From the IMG/VR virus record IMGVR_UViG_3300021602_000013, positions 1 to 36,105 of that record: a DNA stretch of 36,105 nt. The stretch is one strand, 5' to 3'. The notes under the pieces were generated by a model. It was not told the DNA's origin. It saw nothing but the letters and a program-made list of their open reading frames with translations, and did not search any database. Source of the DNA: a virus. The position numbers and the translations under genes are program-made. Shown here piece after piece: positions 1 to 7,381 of the stretch (position 1 is the first letter of the stretch; every line of letters starts with the position of its first letter).

Positions 1-597
1 AACGGGTACAGTGCATCCAGAGTCAGAGTATAAAGCAAACGTGTCTCCAGTTAGAACTTTAGCATAGTACACGTTTCCGTTAAGTTCTATCATGCCAAGA
101 ACGTCAGTGATGGTTACCGATGACTCATCCGGCAGATTGTGATCACCAAGCGTAGTTACAACACCTGGGTTTGCTTTAGTTACATTGATGATGTTTGAAA
201 CTAGAACACCTTTGCTAGTCCATGATAGTGTTCCGAGGCCGTCTGTTTCTAGAACGTACCCAATGGAGCCGCCTGCAATTTTCACATCATTTACGCTGCC
301 AAGATCAATTGTACCTCCGGCTATTCCGCCTTTGTTAACCCATTGAGTTCCATCAAATCCCAGGATCTGCCCATCAAGTGCGGTTGTCGCAAAGATGTTT
401 CCACCGCTACCGTCTATCTGACTGAAGCTGATATTTGAGTAGGAAGTTAGTACTTCAATGTTCTCAGCCGGTAAGCCTTTACCAATGTATAGTTGCCTAC
501 TATTAGTTGCCCAGCCAAACTCAGCGTCATCAAGTTGAGGTAGGTCTACAAGATTACCTGAACGAACCTGGAGTTTTGAAATCTGAATTATTGCCAT
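1..597 (-). CDS. Tail or baseplate-associated structural protein, 3' end beyond the window
   Basis: The minus frame is open from ATG at 597 to the window edge (199 codons, no stop), so the C-terminus is missing. The N-terminus (MAIIQISKLQVRSG, then FGWATNSRQLYIGKG) is the short module that opens many tail-fibre and baseplate proteins of T4-like phages of aquatic bacteria. It is followed by Gly-rich repeats (GQILGFDGTQWVNKGG). Residues about 160-190 (DHNLPDESSVTITDVLGM, then ELNGNVYYA) resemble the FCCH-type beta module often found in phage tail proteins. A late promoter lies just upstream, which fits a virion protein made late. The exact role (fibre, hub or adsorption protein) cannot be read from the fragment. 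Confidence 0.75.
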   Translation of the reverse strand, partial: MAIIQISKLQVRSGNLVDLPQLDDAEFGWATNSRQLYIGKGLPAENIEVLTSYSNISFSQIDGSGGNIFATTALDGQILGFDGTQWVNKGGIAGGTIDLGSVNDVKIAGGSIGYVLETDGLGTLSWTSKGVLVSNIINVTKANPGVVTTLGDHNLPDESSVTITDVLGMIELNGNVYYAKVLTGDTFALYSDSGCTVPV

Positions 598-627
598 AGT
601 ATGATCTTCTTTATCATACTATTTATC
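598..627 (-). promoter_or_regulatory. Late promoter GATAAATA overlapping a ribosome-site hairpin
   Basis: GATAAATA (620-627) matches the T4-type late promoter element. An 8-bp inverted repeat (613-620 with 598-605) flanks a 7-base loop, AAAGAAG, that holds the only purine-rich ribosome-site candidate; the start codon follows at 597. With the usual T4 late spacing the transcript starts near 613, so it lacks the 5' arm. Read-through RNA would contain the whole hairpin. Confidence 0.6.
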
Positions 628-633
628 ATCCAG

Positions 634-1317
634 TTACACTAATTGCTGGTAGTATTGCTCGACTCGGCGCCACCACATGTCGTTATATTTGTCAAATTCA
701 GCACCCTCTATGATGAATTCTTGGTATTCAAGGGCGCGGGAACACATTAGAATAACCCCGGTTTGAATATTCGTGCCATGAACCTCATTATGTGCTAAAC
801 TATATGCCACAAGTTGTAAAAAATAATCCTCGATCCACTCGCGTTTTTTCGGCCGATTTGTTTGCTTGAAGTCAAATATCGCCGGCTGACCCTTCCATAA
901 TCCGGCACCATCAGTTGTCCCGGCGTAAATTGTAGGAAAATATAAAGGTATTTCCGTCCCCCAGCATTCATCTAAATGTATCAAGCCCGAATCAATGATA
1001 GTTTTGGCCATAGGGTTCGCAGTTTTATGGACAAGGTTGCTTCCGACGGGCACCTCATTACCCAATAGATGATTTTCCAATTGCTTATGCATGGAAGTAC
1101 CTACTCCGGATGCCTCTGTGGTAATCTCTTGTGCCTTAACTGCACCTACCCTCTTTCGCCACTCATATAGAGCCTGCATCTTCTCTTTGGGAGCAGTGGC
1201 ACTTAGAATTGTAGTAACTGAGGGAAGTTTGTCGCCGTCTGGAGTAGCATACTTGCGTTCACCATTTACAGTCTCACGACTAATTGACACATATTGAAAT
1301 TTGTTTGGAATGTACAT
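634..1317 (-). CDS. PD-(D/E)XK (RecB/Cas4-like) nuclease
   Basis: A 227-residue protein with the layout of phage RecB-like exonucleases. It has an N-terminal 'LPSVTTIL' segment and a 'GTSMHKQLE' helix (about 73-81). The catalytic core is Asp in 'AGTTDGAG' (about 133-140), 'IFDFKQTN' (Asp-x-Lys, about 147-154), and the Q-x3-Y helix 'QLVAYSLAH' (about 169-177). The family cuts or resects DNA and acts in phage recombination or packaging. The start codon at 1317 lies 6 bases after a perfect TATAAT, so the mRNA is predicted to be leaderless and no Shine-Dalgarno sequence is present. Confidence 0.8.
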   Translation of the reverse strand: MYIPNKFQYVSISRETVNGERKYATPDGDKLPSVTTILSATAPKEKMQALYEWRKRVGAVKAQEITTEASGVGTSMHKQLENHLLGNEVPVGSNLVHKTANPMAKTIIDSGLIHLDECWGTEIPLYFPTIYAGTTDGAGLWKGQPAIFDFKQTNRPKKREWIEDYFLQLVAYSLAHNEVHGTNIQTGVILMCSRALEYQEFIIEGAEFDKYNDMWWRRVEQYYQQLV

Positions 1318-1323
1318 CTATGA

Positions 1324-1352
1324 ATTATAGATGATTAGAGTGGGAATGTCAA
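1324..1352 (-). promoter_or_regulatory. Consensus sigma70 promoter for the nuclease gene
   Basis: TTGACA (1347-1352), 17-bp spacer, TATAAT (1324-1329). The predicted +1 falls on the A of the start codon at 1317. Confidence 0.75.
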
Positions 1353-1361
1353 GAGAATCGG

Positions 1362-1694
1362 TTAGGGAGTGGCTCTAGCGGCCATCTGTTTTACAATCTT
1401 CTTGTTCTCGTCGGGGTCTTGTTCAATGTCATCAGAGGCAGAATCTTGACCCTTGAAGACGACCGTATCGCCTTGAATATTTGAGATTGAGTGGTTAAGC
1501 GGGGCGTTCTGAATCATATCCAACAGGTCTTCCCTGTCTAAAATGATGTCACTGTCCTTTAGATACTGAAGTAATTCATCCACTGTCCAATCAGATTTTT
1601 CCTGTCCGGCATCAATGCTACTCTTTAGTTGACCAATGGTGGCAACTAAATGGATTAGCAACGGATCCGGACCGGTAAACTCAAATAGCAACAT
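1362..1694 (-). CDS. Conserved phage protein, unknown function (110 aa)
   Basis: It starts at ATG 1694, one base after the TAA stop of the gene before it (TAATATG), so it is probably translationally coupled. The protein begins MLLFEFTGPDPLLIHLVA and has a central acidic helical part (SDWTVDELLQYLKDSD), then 'NIQGDTVVFKGQ' (about 72-83) and a charged tail. From memory this looks like a small conserved protein of cyanophage-type T4-like genomes, but I cannot name a function. The frame is open much further upstream, but that part overlaps the neighbouring gene out of frame and is not needed. Confidence 0.65.
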   Translation of the reverse strand: MLLFEFTGPDPLLIHLVATIGQLKSSIDAGQEKSDWTVDELLQYLKDSDIILDREDLLDMIQNAPLNHSISNIQGDTVVFKGQDSASDDIEQDPDENKKIVKQMAARATP

Positions 1695-1695
1695 A

Positions 1696-2406
1696 TTATC
1701 TAAGGGAGCGACCGACTGGAGCAACTGGTGCTGACTCAGGTTCTTCTGGGAAATCAGCGTCTCCACCGAAGTCTCCTTCACCACCCATGTCATCTTCTGC
1801 ACCAACATCGTCCATGCCCATGTCTTCTTCATCGCCCATTGACTCATCATCAAATGCGCCCATGTCACCTTGTCCGGTGATAACGTTGAGTGCTGATTGC
1901 AGCGAAGTTTTTGTTTGTGTAAGCGCAGCAGTAAGTGAGCCGAGTGCTTCAGTTGTCTGACTGCTGAATTGTTCAGCCTCATTGACACCGATTTCGCTTT
2001 GAACTGAGTCAATCAGGGCAGGCATTTCCTTAACAAGCATATCACTGACTTGTTCCAACATCTTCTGAACAGAATCAACCATGTCCTGAGCAGCCAGAAC
2101 GACTTGAGATTTTTCAACCTCTTCATTTTCTGTGACAATCCTTGCTCTTGGTTGTGCCATTAGTTGAGTGAAATACTTTGACAGAGCCTGTTCCATGAAT
2201 ACCAGTTTTAGGTATGATGGGTTGCTCTGGCTTCGGTAGAAAGTAGATGATTGCTTTGTCTCGGCCATCAACCCACGCACCTTTTTGAGCATGTTTTTTG
2301 TTTCCGGCAAAGTCATACGATCAACGTTGAATGGCATTTTGTAATGCTCGTTCAGTGCTTTTTTAGCAATATTGATAGATGAATGGTTTAGTTCTGTTAA
2401 TTTCAT
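1696..2406 (-). CDS. Virion-associated or prohead-core-like protein with acidic tail
   Basis: A 236-residue protein. The N-terminal 150 residues are helical (MKLTELNHSSINIAKKAL, then long amphipathic stretches rich in Gln, Glu and Lys). Residues about 175-225 are a low-complexity Asp/Glu/Gly/Met tract (DDESMGDEEDMGMDD and similar), and the end is VGRSLR. A helical body with an acidic disordered tail is typical of T4 scaffold or core proteins, which is only an analogy here. It has its own late promoter (2434-2441) and is followed by the coupled 110-aa gene. Confidence 0.6.
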   Translation of the reverse strand: MKLTELNHSSINIAKKALNEHYKMPFNVDRMTLPETKNMLKKVRGLMAETKQSSTFYRSQSNPSYLKLVFMEQALSKYFTQLMAQPRARIVTENEEVEKSQVVLAAQDMVDSVQKMLEQVSDMLVKEMPALIDSVQSEIGVNEAEQFSSQTTEALGSLTAALTQTKTSLQSALNVITGQGDMGAFDDESMGDEEDMGMDDVGAEDDMGGEGDFGGDADFPEEPESAPVAPVGRSLR

Positions 2407-2433
2407 AGTTGTGGTCCCAAGACTAGTATATCT

Positions 2434-2441
2434 TATTTATC
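2434..2441 (-). promoter_or_regulatory. Late promoter GATAAATA
   Basis: T4-type late element in the gap before the gene starting at 2406. The predicted leader is about 20 bases. Confidence 0.6.
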
Positions 2442-2453
2442 ATTTTGGTGATA

Positions 2454-2936
2454 TTATTGTGGTTTTACTTCAAAGCGGCGTTCCTGCCAATGCTTGGAAT
2501 CTGTGGTATATCCCTCTAACTCCTCAATCATAATCTTCTTTCGGAGCCTACTCTCACTCAGTTTAGCCACATTGATCAGTTGATCATCTTCGGTTTTTGC
2601 ATTTCGGTAGAGTTTCTGCTGAATCTGAATGTCAACGTCCAGACTGCCAATCTTACCGTCAAGTTCCTCTATCCTACGTGTCTCGTAGAACTTATCGCGC
2701 TTGTCAAAAATGCACCAGGCGGTGGCGTTCTTCAGGCTGTTGAAACTCAACTTTTTGTCAGAGGTAAGTATGGTCACCTCATATGCCACCGGTGTCTTCC
2801 GAATTGCATACTTGTTGAATAGTTGATATGATCCATCGGTGTCCTGATAGATTACAAGGTCTTGCAACGCTGCCATCTCCCTGGTCGGAATCATCTTTTC
2901 AAGCCGTTCAAATACTTGTTTTTTCTTTCTAGCCAT
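2454..2936 (-). CDS. Conserved phage protein with coiled coil (160 aa)
   Basis: Basic N-terminus (MARKKKQVFERLEK), a central beta-rich part (VIYQDTDGSYQLFNKYAI; AYEVTILTSDKKLSFNSLK; ATAWCIFDKR), then a helical charged stretch from about 87 to 145 predicted as a coiled coil, ending RRFEVKPQ. It overlaps the end of the preceding gene by 8 bases. I do not recognise a function. Its position among virion-type genes suggests a structural or assembly role, but that is inference. Confidence 0.65.
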   Translation of the reverse strand: MARKKKQVFERLEKMIPTREMAALQDLVIYQDTDGSYQLFNKYAIRKTPVAYEVTILTSDKKLSFNSLKNATAWCIFDKRDKFYETRRIEELDGKIGSLDVDIQIQQKLYRNAKTEDDQLINVAKLSESRLRKKIMIEELEGYTTDSKHWQERRFEVKPQ

Positions 2937-3381
2937 TGGTTACCTTAAAGTAAATATTTCTCAGTTCGTCTGATGTGTCAAGAAATGCCGGTAGTTTGTC
3001 CCACTCAGTTCCGCATTTTATCATCGGGACCATGTCACAGTCGCTATACAACGCACCTAACTCCGAGATTCCATCGTCAAATACGCTCGGGTGCTGTATG
3101 TCAAATTCAAACGACCAGCAGGGATATTCCTCATCCTCTTGTTGTTCAAACAGAAACCCAAAGTTCGCCGCATCAAATCGGATGTTCTTCTTCTCCGGGG
3201 AATTTATCATTTCTGGTTGGGATCGCAGGGAGATTGCTTGCAGGACAGTATCAAGGTTGCATTGGGTGTTTCGCCGGTGCAGCCACTCTTGTGGTACTAT
3301 ATCGACCCCTGGCTTGGATCGGTTGACAATTCCTGTTTGCGTAATATCAAACAGACACCAGCAGGTAATTCTAAAACTCAT
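2929..3381 (-). CDS. Conserved T4-like phage protein, unknown function (150 aa)
   Basis: The start 'MSFRITCWCLFDITQTG' and the middle and end ('FGFLFEQQED', 'CWSFEFDIQHPSVFDDG', 'ELGALYSDCDMVPMIKCG', 'LRNIYFKV') look like a family I remember from T4-like genomes of aquatic bacteria, with no known function. The conserved N-terminus argues for the ATG at 3381. A perfect TATAAATA ends only 4 bases before that ATG and no Shine-Dalgarno sequence is visible, so the gene is either leaderless or read from upstream. It overlaps the next gene by 8 bases. Confidence 0.65.
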   Translation of the reverse strand: MSFRITCWCLFDITQTGIVNRSKPGVDIVPQEWLHRRNTQCNLDTVLQAISLRSQPEMINSPEKKNIRFDAANFGFLFEQQEDEEYPCWSFEFDIQHPSVFDDGISELGALYSDCDMVPMIKCGTEWDKLPAFLDTSDELRNIYFKVTNG

Positions 3382-3385
3382 ATGT

Positions 3386-3393
3386 TATTTATA
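3386..3393 (-). promoter_or_regulatory. Late promoter TATAAATA, 4 bases from a start codon
   Basis: Perfect T4 late element between a terminator (3405-3423) and the ATG at 3381. The standard late start site would fall inside the start codon, which is unusual. Confidence 0.5.
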
Positions 3394-3404
3394 GGCAAAA
3401 AAAA

Positions 3405-3423
3405 GCCCGAGAAATTCTCGGGC
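3405..3423 (-). terminator. Intrinsic terminator
   Basis: Inverted repeat GCCCGAG / CTCGGGC with a short loop AAATT. On the minus strand it is followed by eight T. It lies 18 bases after the stop of the 137-aa gene and closes that late unit. The other side also has a T-rich flank, so it may work both ways. Confidence 0.85.
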
Positions 3424-3440
3424 CTTTTCTAATCGTTTGA

Positions 3441-3854
3441 TTAGTTTGTGAATGTAGCCGTTGAAGTAATTACAACTGCTTCACCGCATGCAGTGGTCAG
3501 AGCAAGGTCAAGACCAACGCCGTCGGTTGTAGGATCCTCGCCCCATGCGCCGATTGGATACCAAGCGACTGCAAGAGTGTCGTTACCGGCGCCGACTGTA
3601 GTGAACTCATAAATGTAGACAGTAGACAATTGTTGGATTGTCTGAATTGCCGCATTCATTTGAGTTGGGGTTGTACCTGTACCAGTGAAGGTAACAGTAA
3701 CATACTCTAACTTAGGGCCTTGTGGTTGAACTGTAACACCAGAAGTGTAAACATTTATACCAGTGCTTGAACCTGCGCCAGTAAGAGTAACGCCTGCGTC
3801 ATAAACGGCAACTTGCTTATAGTCACCATGGGTTTGTGTAAGATTATTTGACAT
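3441..3854 (-). CDS. Small beta-rich, probably abundant structural protein (137 aa)
   Basis: The composition is rich in Thr, Gly, Val and Ala with almost no charge (AGVTLTGAGSSTGINVYTSG; YVTVTFTGTGTTP), as in a beta-sandwich decoration or tail protein. It stands alone between its own perfect late promoter (3900-3907), a strong ribosome site (AAAAAGGAAAATATT before ATG) and an intrinsic terminator, a layout typical of highly expressed virion proteins. Head decoration is one possibility; the sequence alone does not decide. Confidence 0.65.
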   Translation of the reverse strand: MSNNLTQTHGDYKQVAVYDAGVTLTGAGSSTGINVYTSGVTVQPQGPKLEYVTVTFTGTGTTPTQMNAAIQTIQQLSTVYIYEFTTVGAGNDTLAVAWYPIGAWGEDPTTDGVGLDLALTTACGEAVVITSTATFTN

Positions 3855-3899
3855 AATATTTTCCTTTTTAGTTTGCGTTCATATAGATCCGCATATACT

Positions 3900-3907
3900 T
3901 ATTTATA
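3900..3907 (-). promoter_or_regulatory. Late promoter TATAAATA
   Basis: Perfect T4 late element about 45 bases upstream of the start at 3854. Confidence 0.75.
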
Positions 3908-3938
3908 CCAAATGCAAAAAAAGTCAATTTAGCACAGA

Positions 3939-4178
3939 TTATTTGCTTTTTTTCAGGGATTTTGCGAACCGGGATTGATCACGGCTCTTGATGGAACCAA
4001 GTAACTTACGCTCAAGCACTTCGCATTGCTCTGCGGTATAGTGCTTTCCGATCATCTCCAATAGATTGATGGCACTGGCAATGATGTTATTGGCTCTTGC
4101 CTCAATCACTGACTTCTGGTCTCTCTGCGTAGCCAGAGACTCAAGTTCTTCAAGCAGGCTTTTGGTTTTTGATTGCAT
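3939..4178 (-). CDS. Small conserved phage protein downstream of gp41 (79 aa)
   Basis: A helical protein, 'LLEELESLATQRDQKSV' then 'EARANNIIASAINLLE', with a basic tail (SLKKSK). I remember similar small proteins near replication genes of cyanophage-type T4-like genomes, with no function known. The start is the ATG at 4178; a TTG just upstream lies against the promoter and is unlikely. The late promoter at 4183-4190 ends 4 bases before the ATG. The gp41 stop is at 4192, so it can also be read on the gp61-gp41 transcript. Confidence 0.6.
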   Translation of the reverse strand: MQSKTKSLLEELESLATQRDQKSVIEARANNIIASAINLLEMIGKHYTAEQCEVLERKLLGSIKSRDQSRFAKSLKKSK

Positions 4179-4182
4179 CAAG

Positions 4183-4190
4183 TATTTATA
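4183..4190 (-). promoter_or_regulatory. Late promoter TATAAATA next to the start codon
   Basis: Perfect element placed directly after the gp41 stop codon and 4 bases before ATG 4178, so the expected start site is inside the start codon. Confidence 0.5.
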
Positions 4191-4191
4191 C

Positions 4192-5613
4192 TCACTGGCG
4201 ATTCTTTAGGGAATTCAGAATGGCATTAAGTTTGGAACCTTGAACATCCGCCGTGACATGTTTCTTTTCTTCGGCGAACTGTGACACATCAGTATAGTAA
4301 GTAGGCTTCTCCTGAGGGGCCGGAGCAGAATGTCTTATCGGTGCATTATCGTCGGCATCGTCAGGATCAGTGATCCGTAGAGTTTCCACATTGAAATCCA
4401 GTTCAATCTTCTGCCCAATACCGCTGGAACTACGAGTTTTCATCAGTTGTAGTTGATACCGGCCCTTCTCGCGCATGGATCTGCTGGTGAAGATACCGAA
4501 CACATTGTCAGCGGTGTTGATCTTTGAGATACCACCCGAGATATGACTGTGGTCAAACTCAATTTCATCTACGGCTGCACGATTCAACTGTGAGGCGGTG
4601 ACAAACAGCACATTCATTTCCTCTGCCAGATTACGCAGTTCCTCAGTGACATATTTGTCCTTGACAAACAGATTTTCCGGAGATACCTTGACCCCGATCG
4701 GCATCAACAGATCAAGATAATCTACACATAGAAAGTCAAGTTTCATTCCGGACTTGATCTGAAGTTCTTTGCAGTATGCCCGTATGTCATTCACCGTTGA
4801 TTGCGCCGGCATGTATTTGATCTGGAATGATCCTGACTTCTTCGCCTTCAACTTCACCTTCATTTCCACATTGTCAAGATCCTTAAAGATATCCTTGGAA
4901 CTTGTACCTGTAGTCATACTGTCAATACGCATAGAACATAGCCCTTCACTAAGTTCCAAAGTGATGTATACGCCATTCAGTCCGGCTTCAACCCAGTTGA
5001 TTGCTAGATTTTGCATGAACAGAGACTTGCCTGAGCCTGATCCTCCGGCAAAGATTTGTAATTCGCCTCTGTTGAAACCACCGTATAACGCACGATCCAT
5101 GCTCTTCCAACCGGTGCTATTCTGCCCGTTGTTGGACTTCAATGCCAGCAAACGTGCCCTTGGATCTGCAAAATAGTCAGTGCCAAGATCCTTTTGCAGA
5201 CTGATTTGGACTGCGGTCTTGATCAGCGTAAAGATCGGACCGAAGTCCCCGCCCTTCTCCAGCAGATCAGCCGACTTGAACACAGCACGTTCTACTTCCT
5301 GTCGGCGTGTAAATGATTCAAATTCATCAAGGAACCACTCTCCATGTCCCTCAGACAATTCAGGAATTGGCTCAATGTCAATTCCAGTTGTGGCCATGAT
5401 CTGTGTTCTATCCGGCAGCACATTGTATTTCTTGGAGTGCTCCACAAACATCTCTGCTACTGGGCGCAGAGATTTATCAAAGTTGGCTGTGTTCATGATG
5501 TTTGCCACACGCACATACAACACGGCGTTGGTCAACATCATTCTCAGAAACAACTTCTGCACATCTGGAGTGTACTCCAATAACTTCACTTCTTTTTCAT
5601 AATTTTTTGACAA
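4192..5613 (-). CDS. 41: Replicative DNA helicase (T4 gp41-like, DnaB family)
   Basis: 473 residues, the usual size of gp41. Walker A 'GGSGSGKS' (about 190-197) follows 'ALYGGFNRGELQIFAGG'. Walker B is 'FLCVDYLDLL' (about 292-301). 'VTASQLNRAA' and 'QLQLMKTRSS' are the later RecA-fold motifs of the DnaB family. gp41 is the hexameric 5'-3' helicase that works with gp61 primase. The start is probably TTG at 5613: AAGGAA lies 5 bases upstream and the frame has no nearby ATG. It overlaps the 3' end of the primase gene by 17 bases, so the two are translationally linked. Confidence 0.95.
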   Translation of the reverse strand: MSKNYEKEVKLLEYTPDVQKLFLRMMLTNAVLYVRVANIMNTANFDKSLRPVAEMFVEHSKKYNVLPDRTQIMATTGIDIEPIPELSEGHGEWFLDEFESFTRRQEVERAVFKSADLLEKGGDFGPIFTLIKTAVQISLQKDLGTDYFADPRARLLALKSNNGQNSTGWKSMDRALYGGFNRGELQIFAGGSGSGKSLFMQNLAINWVEAGLNGVYITLELSEGLCSMRIDSMTTGTSSKDIFKDLDNVEMKVKLKAKKSGSFQIKYMPAQSTVNDIRAYCKELQIKSGMKLDFLCVDYLDLLMPIGVKVSPENLFVKDKYVTEELRNLAEEMNVLFVTASQLNRAAVDEIEFDHSHISGGISKINTADNVFGIFTSRSMREKGRYQLQLMKTRSSSGIGQKIELDFNVETLRITDPDDADDNAPIRHSAPAPQEKPTYYTDVSQFAEEKKHVTADVQGSKLNAILNSLKNRQ

Positions 5614-6574
5614 GTTTATTCCTTTGTATTTCTATCTTGATCCGGCTCGTCGTCGCTGATTGTAATATACTCAACAGAGTCGGTAATCTACCATACCGTC
5701 TCACAGCATCATTTACGTCCTTGATCCCTGCTCCCCATTTGGGAAGACTTACGCTATACCCCAATTCAAGTGCCTGCTCACATATCTCCAGCCCTGTCTT
5801 GTCACGATCAGGAACCATTATTATTTGTCTGTTCAATTGTGCCAGCAGCCGCGCTTGTTCAGGGCCAATGGAATTGTGCATAGTGGCACATCCATTGATA
5901 CTCAACGCATCAAAAATCCCCTCGACCAATATACATACTGACCAATTGGGCTTTTGAAAATCATATCCAAATACATATCCTGGCTGTTGCTCGTTGATAT
6001 ACTTAGGTTGAAGCCCGTCTAAAAATCTACTGGTTTGTCCTACTATCTTGTTTTTGTAAGTGTACGGAATGATAATCCGATTACGATATCGGCCAAGTCC
6101 TTTGGGAGTTACCAACATTGGGTAATCGTCAGGAGAGATATGGCGTGTGCTAAGATAGTCCAAGTATGTTCGGTGAGATGGGTCATCAACATCCAATAAC
6201 TCTGCGTCTTTTTCCAGCGTATGTTCTTTGAATCTGATCTTAGATTTATGCTGAGGCGCATGTGTAAAATCTAACAGGTCTTTGTGTTGTTGACTTTCAA
6301 AACTCCATCGCTGAATTTGTTCCTGATCAATGCCGCACCAGGCCAGCAACTTTTGGGTTTTGTGATTTAGGGCCCGACCAAGAGTGAAACTACATGTGAA
6401 ACGGCAATTGAAACAATGCCAGGTGAAGTTATGGGGACCGTCAAATTTGACTCCAGCCCTCATTCTAGTATCGGGCTTGTGTCCGCGATGCCCACAACAT
6501 ATCCCATTACACGAAAACCATCCCGATGCGGTTTGCTTTTTCTTTCCAGGCAAAATTGCTAATATTGAAAACAT
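5597..6574 (-). CDS. 61: DNA primase (T4 gp61-like)
   Basis: 325 residues. An N-terminal zinc module has 'CNGICCGHRGHKPD' (about 23-36) and 'WHCFNCRF' (about 52-59). A Toprim-type core has 'ILVEGIFDALSING' (about 215-228) and the acidic pair in 'IMVPDRDKTG' (about 251-260). gp61 makes the pentaribonucleotide primers for lagging-strand synthesis on the gp41 helicase. The start codon sits 5 bases after a TATAAT, close enough for a leaderless mRNA, although a second in-phase ATG context nearby makes the exact start slightly uncertain. The promoter lies inside the end of the homing endonuclease gene upstream. Confidence 0.92.
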   Translation of the reverse strand: MFSILAILPGKKKQTASGWFSCNGICCGHRGHKPDTRMRAGVKFDGPHNFTWHCFNCRFTCSFTLGRALNHKTQKLLAWCGIDQEQIQRWSFESQQHKDLLDFTHAPQHKSKIRFKEHTLEKDAELLDVDDPSHRTYLDYLSTRHISPDDYPMLVTPKGLGRYRNRIIIPYTYKNKIVGQTSRFLDGLQPKYINEQQPGYVFGYDFQKPNWSVCILVEGIFDALSINGCATMHNSIGPEQARLLAQLNRQIIMVPDRDKTGLEICEQALELGYSVSLPKWGAGIKDVNDAVRRYGRLPTLLSILQSATTSRIKIEIQRNKLVKKL

Positions 6575-6579
6575 TCATT

Positions 6580-6608
6580 ATTATAACACATATCTAACGA
6601 TTTTTCAA
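6580..6608 (-). promoter_or_regulatory. Sigma70-type promoter for primase-helicase
   Basis: TTGAAA (6603-6608), 17 bp, TATAAT (6580-6585). The -35 lies within the 3' end of the endonuclease gene, so primase transcription does not depend on that gene's expression. Confidence 0.65.
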
Positions 6609-7298
6609 TATTTCAGGATAAATTCTTCTCACTACCCAATTATTGGAATCCTTTCTTTTCCTCTGGCTCTTTTTATTTTCTGTAGTTTTTCGGTATGCCG
6701 CAAATAACTGCCAATAAGTAATTCCAATCACACTACTAAAGTCTTTGGAGAACTCGGTTAGACCATTGTTGGCGATAAAGGTTTGACCAGTTGGACTTGT
6801 AATTTCATATCGCCCTCGGTGTGACTCACTCTTTCTGCGTTTGGTTACCGAGGTTTCCGGAGTTTTTGAAAAACGAGTGCGCTGCCCCATTGAACAGTTA
6901 TTACTTCGCTTACTTCTTCCCTCATCAGATAGTGAGGCATGATACTCAACCATTGCTGCCGTTCTTTTCACTTTTGATAGAGCCGAATGTTTAAAACCAT
7001 ATGCTCCTTCGCCACCGGTGGTTGAATTATATCCCTCATCCTTGGTGCTATGCTCTTTTATGAAAACTGGCTCCATCTGGTTTAGACAATGGTTACCTTC
7101 AGTAGATTGGTAAATAACTTCCCAAACAAAGGTATTCCATCCATGCTTTCTGATTGCATTGTAAAATTTATTTGAGGAGGTATCTCGTTTTGCAGCCGAT
7201 TTGTGTTCAGCTTTCCGTTTAGGCCAATGAGAGTCAAAACCTATATAGGATTTACCAGTAATGGTACAGGTTGCTTTGTAGATAGAATAAATATTCAT
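6594..7298 (-). CDS. GIY-YIG homing endonuclease beside primase
   Basis: 234 residues. The GIY-YIG domain is intact: 'YSIYK' (4-8), 'GKSYIGFD' (about 15-22), Arg and His in 'KRKAEHKS', 'FYNAIRKHGWNTFVW', the metal-binding Glu in 'QMEPVFIKEHS', and 'GYNSTTGGEG'. The rest is a basic DNA-binding region with a C-terminal recognition module ('YEITSPTGQTFIANN'). Free-standing enzymes of this kind cut related phage genomes near their own locus and spread by repair. ATG 7298 follows GGAGG with 9-base spacing. Upstream is a CTAAATA late promoter and a structured leader shared with two other endonuclease genes in the window. Confidence 0.9.
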   Translation of the reverse strand: MNIYSIYKATCTITGKSYIGFDSHWPKRKAEHKSAAKRDTSSNKFYNAIRKHGWNTFVWEVIYQSTEGNHCLNQMEPVFIKEHSTKDEGYNSTTGGEGAYGFKHSALSKVKRTAAMVEYHASLSDEGRSKRSNNCSMGQRTRFSKTPETSVTKRRKSESHRGRYEITSPTGQTFIANNGLTEFSKDFSSVIGITYWQLFAAYRKTTENKKSQRKRKDSNNWVVRRIYPEILKNR

Positions 7299-7365
7299 GC
7301 TGATGATCCTCCAGATCGTTAGAGAGGGCGGGAATCTCACCTCCGTGGCTCTCACATTTATTTAG
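7299..7365 (-). promoter_or_regulatory. Late promoter and 5' stem-loop leader of the endonuclease gene
   Basis: CTAAATA (7359-7365) preceded by GGA. The predicted +1 is 7352, exactly where AGAG begins; this pairs with CTCT about 25 bases on (near 7323-7326). GGAGG lies before ATG 7298. The leader is similar to those at 18637-18701 and 26183-26255. Confidence 0.55.
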
Positions 7366-7381
7366 TCCGTTCCCTATAGTA

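Noticed and set aside
1695-2012. Upstream extension of the 110-aa gene to give a 216-residue protein
   Set aside because: It overlaps the 236-aa gene out of frame, and the TAATATG junction with ATG 1694 gives a normal coupled start.
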